Below, in pieces: positions 19,147 to 27,732 of a stretch of DNA of 64,000 bases. A model generated the notes under the pieces. The model was not told where the DNA came from and did no database searches. It was given only the letters and a program-made list of their open reading frames with translations. Source of the DNA: Henricia sp. BOLD:AAB3569 (lineage: Eukaryota; Echinodermata; Asteroidea; Spinulosida; Echinasteridae); NCBI GenBank assembly GCA_037783545.1, contig JBBELK010000376.1:682001-746000 (forward strand), read 5' to 3'. A program made the position numbers and the translations under genes. Position 1 is the stretch's first letter, and the number at the start of each line of letters is the position of its first letter.

Positions 19147-19378
19147 CTTGTTTTCGTTCTCTCAGAAAAAAGGAGCGAATACTTCCCAACGAGGCCGCCT
19201 TTGGGTTGCCACAAAGAGCGCAGCTGTAAAGGTGGTCTTGGCTGAGCTTTATAACCTAGCCAGCATAAAGTTTGGGCACTGTTAGGGACGATATTTTATT
19301 TGTCATCGTTGGAATCATTACTGATATTGCAGTCTTGTAAACTAGTGTTGATGCTGCCACTGACTTGTTTTATCGAAC

Positions 19379-19459
19379 GTCGCGGTGACCGAGTGGTTAA
19401 GACGTTGGACTTGAAATCAAATGGAATGTTCCGCGTAGGTTCGAATACTGCCCACGACG
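19379..19459 (+). tRNA. tRNA-Ser(UGA)-like, A-box variant
   Basis: A box TGACCGAGTGG (G to A at the third position) and ttaagacg in the D arm, besides the core defects. Shared with 21842. Confidence 0.55.
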
Positions 19460-19549
19460 GTTTGTGATTTGTTGAAGGGTCTTCTGTTTATTTTGTCGGG
19501 TAAGGTATTTGAGAAAAGTTCATGAGAATATATGTTCAACTGCTCACTG

Positions 19550-19852
19550 GCTGGGCGTTGTGGCGTGCGCCTGTAATCCAGCCACTTTGGAAGCCGGGGT
19601 TGGTGGATCGCATGAGTTCGGGAGTCCCTGTGGGTTTGTTTCTACTGTGACGATCGGGTGTCCACGCTGATCTCGGCATCGGCATGGTCAATCTGGCGGA
19701 GGCCGGGGTGACCAGGTTGACTGGGGAGGGGCGAACCGGTCCAGGGCGGAAACGCAGCAGACAAAAGTCCCCGCGTGGAGCAGCAGCGGGACCGCACTCG
19801 AGAACAGTAGTCTACTCGCAACCCGGACAATAAGGTGAGACCCAACTCTTTT
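19550..19852 (+). ncRNA. 7SL: 7SL RNA copy, GGAG tetraloop
   Basis: Full length. The helix 6 loop is GGAG (ctggcggaggcc) instead of GAAG; both fit GNAR, and GGAG is the human form. Confidence 0.92.
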
Positions 19853-20085
19853 CTTGTTTTCGTTCTCTCAGAAAAAAAGGAGCGAATACTTCCCAACGAG
19901 GCCGCCTTTGGGTTGCCACAAAGAGCGCAGCTGTAAAGGTGGTCTTGGCTGAGCTTGATAACCTAGCCAGCATAACGTTTGGGCACTGTTGGGGACGATA
20001 TTTTATTTGTCATCGTTGGAATCATTACTGATATTGCAGTCTTGTAAACTAGTGTTGATGCTGCCACTGACTTGTTTTATCGAAG

Positions 20086-20166
20086 GTCGCGGTGGCCGAG
20101 TGGTTAAGGCGTTGGACTTGAAATCAAATGGGATGTTCCGCGTAGGTTCGAATACTGCCCACGACG
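20086..20166 (+). tRNA. tRNA-Ser(UGA)-like, core type
   Basis: Core consensus with shared stem defects; upstream of a stub. Confidence 0.65.
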
Positions 20167-20249
20167 ATTTGTTGAAGGGTCTTCTGTTTTTTTTGTCGGG
20201 TAAGGTATTTGAGAAAAGTTCATGAGAATATATTTTCAACTGCTCACTG

Positions 20250-20358
20250 GCTGGGCGTTGTGGTGTTCGCCTGTAATCCAGCCACTTTGGAAGCCGGGGT
20301 TGGTGGATCGCATGAGTTCGGGAGTCCCTGTGGGTTTGTTTCTACTGTGACGATCGGG
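20250..20358 (+). pseudogene. 7SL 5'-domain stub
   Basis: Same junction and tggtgttcgcc change as 17788, from which it is offset by 2462 bp. Confidence 0.88.
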
Positions 20359-20428
20359 ATGGAATCATTACTGATATTGCAGTCTTGTAAACTAGTGTTG
20401 ATGCTGCCACTGACTTGTTTTATCGAAG

Positions 20429-20509
20429 GTCGCGGTGGCCGAGTGGTTAAGGCGTTGGATTTGAAATCAAATGGGATGTTCCGCATAGGTTCGAATATTG
20501 CCCACGACG
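20429..20509 (+). tRNA. tRNA-Ser(UGA)-like, stub-linked type
   Basis: As 14114 and 17967. Confidence 0.6.
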
Positions 20510-20599
20510 GTTTGTGATTTGTTGAAGGGTCTGCTGTTTTTTTTGTCGGGTAAGGTATTTGAGAAAAGTTCATGAGAATATATTTTCAACTGCTCACTG

Positions 20600-20902
20600 G
20601 CTGGGCGTTGTGGCGTGCGCCTGTAATCCAGCCACTTTGGAAACCGGGGTTGGTGGATCACATGAGTTCGGGAGTCCCTGTGGGTTTGTTTCTACTGTGA
20701 CGATCGGGTGTCCACGCTGAGCTCGGCATCGGCATGGTCAATCTGGCGAAGGCCCGGGTGACCAGGTTGACTGAGGAGGGGCGAACCGGTCCAGGGCGGA
20801 AACGCAGCAGACAAAAGTCCCCGTGTGGAGCAGCAGCGGGACCGCACTCGAGAACAGTAGTCTACGCGCAACCCGGACAATAAGGTGAGACCCAACTCTT
20901 TT
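20600..20902 (+). ncRNA. 7SL: 7SL RNA copy
   Basis: Full length; subtype of 14285. Confidence 0.92.
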
Positions 20903-21133
20903 CTTGTTTTCGTTCTCTCAGAAAAAGGAGCGAATACTTCCCAACGAGGCCGCCTTTGGGTTGCCACAAAGAGCGCAGCTGTAAAGGTGGTCTTGGCTAA
21001 CTTTATAACCTAGCAAGCATAACGTTTGGCCACTGTTGGAGACGATATTTTATTTGTCATCGTTGGAATCATTACTGATATTGCAGTCTTGTAAACTATG
21101 TGTTGATGCTGCCACTGACTTGTTTTATCGAAG

Positions 21134-21215
21134 GTCGCGGTGGCCGAATGGTTAAAGGCGTTGGACTTGAAATCAAATGGGATGTTCCGTGTAGGTTCGA
21201 ATACTGCCCACGACA
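21134..21215 (+). tRNA. tRNA-Ser(UGA)-like, 82-nt type
   Basis: As 14819. Confidence 0.55.
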
Positions 21216-21305
21216 GTTTGTGATTTGTTGAAGGGTCTTCTGGTTTTTTTGTCGGGTAAGGTATTTGAGAAAAGTTCATGAGAATATATCTTCAAATGCT
21301 CACTG

Positions 21306-21608
21306 GCTGGGCGTTGTGGCGTGCGCCTGTAATCCAGCCACTTTGGAAGCCGGGGTTGGTGGATCGCATGAGTTCGGGAGTCCCTGTGGGTTTGTTTCTA
21401 CTGTGACGATCGGGTGTCCACGCTGATCTCGGCATCGGCATTGTCAAGCTGGCGAAGGCCGGGGTGACCAGGTTGACTGGGGAGGGGCGAACCGGTCCAG
21501 GGCGGAAACGCAGCAGACAAAAGTCCCCGTGTGGAGCAGCAGCGGGACCGCACTCGAGAACAGTAGTCTACTCGCAACCCGGACAATAAGGTGAGACCCA
21601 ACTCTTTT
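21306..21608 (+). ncRNA. 7SL: 7SL RNA copy
   Basis: Full length; subtype of 14991. Confidence 0.92.
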
Positions 21609-21841
21609 CTTGTTTTCGTTCTCTCAGAAAAAAAGGAGCGAATACTTCCCAACGAGGCCGCCTTTGGGTTGCCACAAAGAGCGCAGCTGTAAAGGTGGTC
21701 TTGGCTGAGCTTTATAACCTAGCCAGCATAAAGTTTGGGCACTGTTAGGGACGATATTTTATTTGTCATCGTTGGAATCATTACTGATATTGCAGTCTTG
21801 TAAACTAGTGTTGATGCTGCCACTGACTTGTTTTATCGAAC

Positions 21842-21922
21842 GTCGCGGTGACCGAGTGGTTAAGACGTTGGACTTGAAATCAAATGGAATGTTCCGCGTA
21901 GGTTCGAATACTGCCCACGACG
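21842..21922 (+). tRNA. tRNA-Ser(UGA)-like, A-box variant
   Basis: As 19379 (tgaccgag, ttaagacg). Confidence 0.55.
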
Positions 21923-22012
21923 GTTTGTGATTTGTTGAAGGGTCTTCTGTTTTTTTTGTCGGGTAAGGTATTTGAGAAAAGTTCATGAGAATATATGTTC
22001 AACTGCTCACTG

Positions 22013-22315
22013 GCTGGGCGTTGTGGCGTGCGCCTGTAATCCAGCCACTTTGGAAGCCGGGGTTGGTGGATCGCATGAGTTCGGGAGTCCCTGTGGGTTT
22101 GTTTCTACTGTGACGATCGGGTGTCCACGCTGATCTCGGCATCGGCATGGTCAATCTGGCGAAGGCCGGGGTGACCAGGTTGACTGGGGAGGGGCGAACC
22201 GGTCCAGGGCGGAAACGCAGCAGACAAAAGTCCCCGTGTGGAGCAGCAGCGGGACCGCACTCGAGAACAGTAGTCTACTCGCAACCCGGACAATAAGGTG
22301 AGACCCAACTCTTTT
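22013..22315 (+). ncRNA. 7SL: 7SL RNA copy, consensus-like
   Basis: Full length; matches the reference copy at 16394, offset 5619 bp. Confidence 0.94.
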
Positions 22316-22536
22316 CTTGTTTTCGTTCTCTCAGAAAAAAGGAGCGAATACTTCCCAACGAGACCGCCTTTGGGTTGCCACAAAGAGCGCAGCTGTAAAG
22401 GTGGTCTTGGCTGAGCTTTATAACCTAGCCAGCATAAAGTTAGGGACGATATTTTATTTGTCATCGTTGGAATCATTACTGATATTGCAGTCTTGTAAAC
22501 TAGTGTTGATGCTGCCACTGACTTGTTTTATCGAAG

Positions 22537-22617
22537 GTCGCGGTGGCCGAGTGGTTAAGGCGTTGGACTTGATATCAAATGGGATGTCCCGCGTAGGTTC
22601 ACATACTGCCCACGACG
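22537..22617 (+). tRNA. tRNA-Ser(UGA)-like, B-box variant
   Basis: As 16918 (cttgata loop, ggttcacat). Confidence 0.55.
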
Positions 22618-22706
22618 TTTTGTGATTTGTTGAACGGTCTTCTGTTTTTTTGTCGGGTAAGGTATTTGAGAAAAGTTCATGAGAATATATTTTCAACTGC
22701 TCACTG

Positions 22707-23008
22707 GCTGGGCGTTGTGGCGTGCGCCTGTAATCCAGCCACTTTGGAAGCCGGGGTTGGTGGATCGCATGAGTTCGGGAGTCCCTGTGGGTTTGTTTCT
22801 ACTGTGACGATCGGGTGTCCACGCTGATCTCGGCATCGGCATGGTCAATCTGGCGAAGGCCCGGGTGACCAGGTTGACTGGGGAGGGGCGAACCGGTCCA
22901 GGCGGAAACGCAGCAGACAAAAGTCCCCGTGTGGAGCAGCAGCGGGACCGCACTCGAGAACAGTAGTCTACTCGCAACCCGGACAATAAGGTGAGACCCA
23001 ACTCTTTT
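22707..23008 (+). ncRNA. 7SL: 7SL RNA copy, helix-8 deletion
   Basis: Same one-base deletion as 17088, showing that the lesion was copied with the block. Confidence 0.9.
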
Positions 23009-23241
23009 CTTGTTTTCGTTGTCTCAGAAAAAAAGGAGCGAATACTTCCCAACGAGGCTGCCTTTGGGTTGCCACAAAGAGCGCAGCTGTAAAGGTGGTC
23101 TTGGCTGAGCTTCATAACCTAGCAAGCATAAAGTTTGGCCACTGTTGGGGACGATATTTTATTTGTCATCGTTGAAATCATTACTGATATTGCAGTCTTG
23201 TAAACTAGTGTTGATGCTGCCACTGACTTGTTTTATCGAAG

Positions 23242-23322
23242 GTCGCGGTGGCCGAGTGGTTAAGGCGTTGGACTTGAAATCAAATGGGATGTTCCGCGTA
23301 GGTTCGAATACTGCCCACGACG
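23242..23322 (+). tRNA. tRNA-Ser(UGA)-like, core type
   Basis: Core consensus with shared stem defects; upstream of a stub. Confidence 0.65.
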
Positions 23323-23405
23323 ATTTGTTGAAGGGTCTTCTGTTTTTTTTGTCGGGTAAGGTATTTGAGAAAAGTTCATGAGAATATATTTTCAACTGCT
23401 CACTG

Positions 23406-23514
23406 GCTGGGCGTTGTGGTGTTCGCCTGTAATCCAGCCACTTTGGAAGCCGGGGTTGGTGGATCGCATGAGTTCGGGAGTCCCTGTGGGTTTGTTTCTA
23501 CTGTGACGATCGGG
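23406..23514 (+). pseudogene. 7SL 5'-domain stub
   Basis: Same junction as 13935, 17788 and 20250. Confidence 0.88.
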
Positions 23515-23584
23515 ATGGAATCATTACTGATATTGCAGTCTTGTAAACTAGTGTTGATGCTGCCACTGACTTGTTTTATCGAAG

Positions 23585-23665
23585 GTCGCGGTGGCCGAGT
23601 GGTTAAGGCGTTGGATTTGAAATCAAATGGGATGTTCCGCATAGGTTCGAATATTGCCCACGACG
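23585..23665 (+). tRNA. tRNA-Ser(UGA)-like, stub-linked type
   Basis: As 14114. Confidence 0.6.
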
Positions 23666-23755
23666 GTTTGTGATTTGTTGAAGGGTCTGCTGTTTTTTTT
23701 GTCGGGTAAGGTATTTGAGAAAAGTTCATGAGAATATATTTTCAACTGCTCACTG

Positions 23756-24057
23756 GCTGGGCGTTGTGGCGTGCGCCTGTAATCCAGCCACTTTGGAAAC
23801 CGGGGTTGGTGGATCACATGAGTTCGGGAGTCCCTGTGGGTTTGTTTCTACTGTGACGATCGGGTGTCCACGCTGAGCTCGGCATCGGCATGGTCAATCT
23901 GGCGAAGGCCCGGGAGACCAGGTTGACTGAGGAGGGGCGAACCGGTCCAGGGCGGAAACGCAGCAGACAAAAGTCCCCGTGTGGAGCAGCAGCGGGACCG
24001 CACTCGAGAACAGAGTCTACGCGCATCCCGGACAATAAGGTGAGACCCAACTCTTTT
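23756..24057 (+). ncRNA. 7SL: 7SL RNA copy
   Basis: 302 nt. Subtype of 14285 with private changes: gggagacc in helix 6, gaacagagtc (one base lost) and gcgcatcccgg in the 3' domain. Confidence 0.9.
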
Positions 24058-24288
24058 CTTGTTTTCGTTCTCTCAGAAAAAGGAGCGAATACTTCCCAAC
24101 GAGGCCGCCTTTGGGTTGCCACAAAGAGCGCAGCTGTAAAAGTGGTCTTGGCTAACTTTATAACCTAGCAAGCATAACGTTTGGCCACTGTTGGAGACGA
24201 TATTTTATTTGTCATCGTTGGAATCATTACTGATATTGCAGTCTTGTAAACTATGTGTTGATGCTGCCACTGACTTGTTTTATCGAAG

Positions 24289-24370
24289 GTCGCGGTGGCC
24301 GAATGGTTAAAGGCGTTGGACTTGAAATCAAATGGGATGTTCCGTGTAGGTTCGAATACTGCCCACGACA
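24289..24370 (+). tRNA. tRNA-Ser(UGA)-like, 82-nt type
   Basis: As 14819. Confidence 0.55.
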
Positions 24371-24460
24371 GTTTGTGATTTGTTGAAGGGTCTTCTGTTT
24401 TTTTTGTCGGGTAAGGTATTTGAGAAAAGTTCATGAGAATATATTTTCAAATGCTCACTG

Positions 24461-24762
24461 GCTGGGCGTTGTGGCGTGCGCCTGTAATCCAGCCACTTTG
24501 GAAGCCGGGGTTGGTGGATCGCATGAGTTCGGGAGTCCCTGTGGGTTTGTTTCTACTGTGCCGATCGGGTGTCCACGCTGATCTCGGCATCTGCATGGTC
24601 AATCTGGCGAAGGCCGGGGTGACCAGGTTGACTGGGGAGGGGCGAACCTGTCCAGGGCGGAAACGCAGCAGACAAAAGTCCCCGTGTGGACAGCAGCGGG
24701 ACCGCACTCGAGAACAGTAGTCTACTCGCAACCCGGACAATAAGGTGAGACCCAACTCTTTT
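24461..24762 (+). ncRNA. 7SL: 7SL RNA copy
   Basis: 302 nt; near twin of the copy at 5581 (tgtgccgatcggg, catctgcatgg, shorter gtgtggacagcag). Confidence 0.92.
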
Positions 24763-24993
24763 CTTGTTTTCGTTCTCTCAGAAAAAGGAGCGAATACTTC
24801 CCAACGAGGCCGCCTTTGGGTTGCCACAAAGAGCGCAGCTGTAAAGGTGGTCTTGGCTGAACTTTATAACCTAGCAAGCATAAAGTTTGGCCACTGTTGG
24901 AGGCGATATTTTATTTGTCATCGTTGGAATCATTACTGATATTGTAGTCTTGTAAACTAGTGTTGATGCTGCCACTGACTTGTTTTATCGAAG

Positions 24994-25074
24994 GTCGCGG
25001 TGGCCGAGTGGTTAAGGCGTTGGACTTGAAATCAAATGGGATGTTCCGCGTAGGTTCGAATACTGCCCACGACG
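24994..25074 (+). tRNA. tRNA-Ser(UGA)-like, core type
   Basis: Core consensus with shared stem defects; colinear with 16229 at an offset of 8765 bp. Confidence 0.65.
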
Positions 25075-25159
25075 ATTTGTTGAAGGGTCTTCTGTTTTTT
25101 TTTTGTCGGGTAAGGTATTTGAAAAAAGTTCATGAGAATATATTTTCAACTGCTCACTG

Positions 25160-25462
25160 GCTGGGCGTTGTGGCGTGCGCCTGTAATCCAGCCACTTTGG
25201 AAGCCGGGGTTGGTGGATCGCATGAGTTCGGGAGTCCCTGTGGGTTTGTTTCTACTGTGACGATCGGGTGTCCACGCTGATCTCGGCATCGGCATGGTCA
25301 ATCTGGCGAAGGCCGGGGTGACCAGGTTGACTGGGGAGGGGCGAACCGGTCCAGGGCGGAAACGCAGCAGACAAAAGTCCCCGTGTGGAGCAGCAGCGGG
25401 ACCGCACTCGAGAACAGTAGTCTACTCGCAACCCGGACAATAAGGTGAGACCCAACTCTTTT
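25160..25462 (+). ncRNA. 7SL: 7SL RNA copy, consensus-like
   Basis: Full length; matches 16394. Confidence 0.94.
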
Positions 25463-25684
25463 CTTGTTTTCGTTCTCTCAGAAAAAAGGAGCGAATACTT
25501 CCCAACGAGGCCGCCTTTGGGTTGCCACAAAGAGCGCAGCTGTAAAGGTGGTCTTGGCTGAACTTTATAACCTACCAAGCATAAAGTTAGAGACGATATT
25601 TTATTTGTCATCGATGGAATCATTACTGATATTGCAGTCTTGTAAACTATGTGTTGATGCTGCCACTGACTTGTTTTATCGAAC

Positions 25685-25765
25685 GTCGCGGTGGCCGAGT
25701 GGTTAAGCCGTTGGAGTTGAAATCAAATGGGATGTTCCGCGTAGGTTCGAATACTGCCCACGACG
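25685..25765 (+). tRNA. tRNA-Ser(UGA)-like
   Basis: Private changes aagccgttggagttgaaa: the anticodon loop starts GTTGAAA. Core stem defects present. Confidence 0.58.
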
Positions 25766-25855
25766 GTTTGTGATTTGTTGAAGGGTCTTCTGGTTTTTTT
25801 GTCGGGTAAGGTATTTGAGAAAAGTTCATGAGAATATATTTTCAACTGCTCACTG

Positions 25856-25964
25856 GCTGGGCGTTGTGGCGTGCGCCTGTAATCCAGCCACTTTGGAAGC
25901 CGGGGTTGGTGGATCGCATGAGTTCGGGAGTCCCTGTGGGTTTGTTTATACTGTGACGATCGGG
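25856..25964 (+). pseudogene. 7SL 5'-domain stub, variant junction
   Basis: Junction gatcggg/ttggaatc instead of gatcggg/atggaatc, and the 5' domain has tggcgtgcgcc. It may be a separate deletion event or a diverged copy. Confidence 0.85.
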
Positions 25965-26034
25965 TTGGAATCATTACTGATATTGCAGTCTTGTAAACTA
26001 GTGTTGATGCTGCCACTGACTTGTTTTATCGAAG

Positions 26035-26115
26035 GTCGCTGTGGCCGAGTGGTTAAGTCGTTGGACTTGAAATCAAATGGGATGTTCCGCATAGGTTCGA
26101 ATACTGCCCACGACG
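26035..26115 (+). tRNA. tRNA-Ser(UGA)-like
   Basis: gtcgctgtggcc (acceptor change) and aagtcgttgg in the D arm, plus core stem defects. Confidence 0.55.
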
Positions 26116-26204
26116 GTTTGTGATTTGTTGAAGGGTCTTCTGTTTTTTTGTCGGGTAAGGTATTTGAGAAAAGTTCATGAGAATATATTTTCAACTGCTC
26201 ACTG

Positions 26205-26507
26205 GCTGGGCGTTGTGGCGTGCGCCTGTAATCCAGCCACTTTGGAAGCCGGGGTTGGTGGATCGCATGAGTTCGGGAGTCCCTGTGGGTTTCTTTCTAC
26301 TGTGACGATCGGGTGTCCACGCTGATCTCGGCATCGGCATGGACAATCTGGCGAAGGCCGAGGTGACCAGGTTGACTGGGGAGGGGCGAACCGGTCCAGG
26401 GCGGAAACGCAGCAGACAAAAGTCCCCGTGTGGAGCAGCAGCGGGACCGCACTCGAGAACAGTAGTCTACTCGCAACCCGGACAATAAGGTGAGACCCAA
26501 CTCTTTT
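26205..26507 (+). ncRNA. 7SL: 7SL RNA copy
   Basis: Full length; private gggtttctttc, catggacaatc and ggccgaggtgacc. Confidence 0.92.
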
Positions 26508-26740
26508 CTTGTTTTCGTTCTCTCAGAAAAAAAGGAGCGAATACTTCCCAACGAGGCCGCCTTTGGGTTGCCACAAAGAGCGCAGCTGTAAAGGTGGTCT
26601 TGGCTGAGCTTTATAACCTAGCCAGCATAAAGTTTGGGCACTGTTAGGGACGATATTTTATTTGTCATCGTTGGAATCATTACTGATATTGCAGTCTTGT
26701 AAACTAGTGTTGATGCTGCCACTGACTTGTTTTATCGAAG

Positions 26741-26821
26741 GTCGCGGTGGCCGAGTGGTTAAGGCGTTGGACTTGAAATCAAATGGGATGTTCCGAGTAG
26801 GTTCGAATACTGCCCACGACA
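26741..26821 (+). tRNA. tRNA-Ser(UGA)-like
   Basis: Core type with ccgagtagg in the variable/T arm region and final base A. Confidence 0.6.
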
Positions 26822-26910
26822 GTTTGTGATTTGTTGAAGGGTCTTCTGTTTTTTTGTCGGGTAAGGTATTTGAGAAAAGTTCATGAGAATATATTTTCAA
26901 CTGCTCACTG

Positions 26911-27213
26911 GCTGGGCGTTGTGGCGTGCGCCTGTAATCCAGCCACTTTGGAAGCCGGGGTTGGTGGATCGCATGAGTTCGGGAGTCCCTGTGGGTTTCT
27001 TTCTACTGTGACGATCGGGTGTCCACGCTGAGCTCGGCATCGGCATGGTCAATCTGGCGAAGGCCCGGGTGACCAGGTTGACTGAGGAGGGGCGAACCGG
27101 TCCAGGGCGGAAACGCAGCAGACAAAAGTCCCCGTGTGGAGCAGCAGCGGGACCGCACTCGAGAACAGTAGTCTACTCGCAACCCGGACAATAAGGTGAC
27201 ACCCAACTCTTTT
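26911..27213 (+). ncRNA. 7SL: 7SL RNA copy
   Basis: Full length; gggtttctttc shared with 26205, and gtgacaccc near the 3' end where others have gtgagaccc. Confidence 0.92.
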
Positions 27214-27444
27214 CTTGTTTTCGTTCTCTCAGAAAAAGGAGCGAATACTTCCCAACGAGGCCGCCTTTGGGTTGCCACAAAGAACGCAGCTGTAAAGGTG
27301 GTCTTGGCTGAGCTTTATAACCTAACAAGCATAAAGTTTGGCCACTGTTGGGGACGATATTTTATTTGTCATCGTTGGAATCATTACTGATATTGCAGTC
27401 TTGTGGACTAGTGTTGATGCTGCCACTGACTTGTTTTATCGAAG

Positions 27445-27525
27445 GTCGCGGTGGCCGAGAGGTTAAGGCGTTGGACTTGAAATCAAATGGGATGTCCCGC
27501 GTAGGTTCACATACTGCCCACGACG
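27445..27525 (+). tRNA. tRNA-Ser(UGA)-like
   Basis: A box TGGCCGAGAGG (T to A), T arm ggttcacat; both internal promoter boxes are altered. Confidence 0.5.
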
Positions 27526-27614
27526 GTTTGTGATTTGTTGAAGGGTCTTCTGTTTTTTTGTCGGGTAAGGTATTTGAGAAAAGTTCATGATAATTTATTT
27601 CCAATTGCTCACTG

Positions 27615-27728
27615 GCTGCGTTGTGGCGTGCGCCTGTAATCCAGCCACTTTGGAAGCCAGGGTTAGTGGATCGCATGAGTTCGGGAGTCCCTGTGGGTTT
27701 GTTTCTACTGTGACGATCGGGTGTCCAC
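27615..27728 (+). pseudogene. 7SL 5' part, split by a LINE
   Basis: Begins gctgcgttg (two G lost) and stops after gatcgggtgtccac, where the LINE begins. The remainder lies at 30914-31102. Confidence 0.9.
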
Positions 27729-27732
27729 ATCG

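Noticed and set aside
13065-27525. Dozens of ORFs of 60-140 codons on both strands of the array
   Set aside because: They coincide with 7SL, tRNA and spacer sequence, repeat with every unit, and match no protein family; they are shadows of RNA genes.
13065-27525. CRISPR-like regular repeats
   Set aside because: The window is eukaryotic and the 700-bp units are RNA genes, not short repeats with unique spacers.
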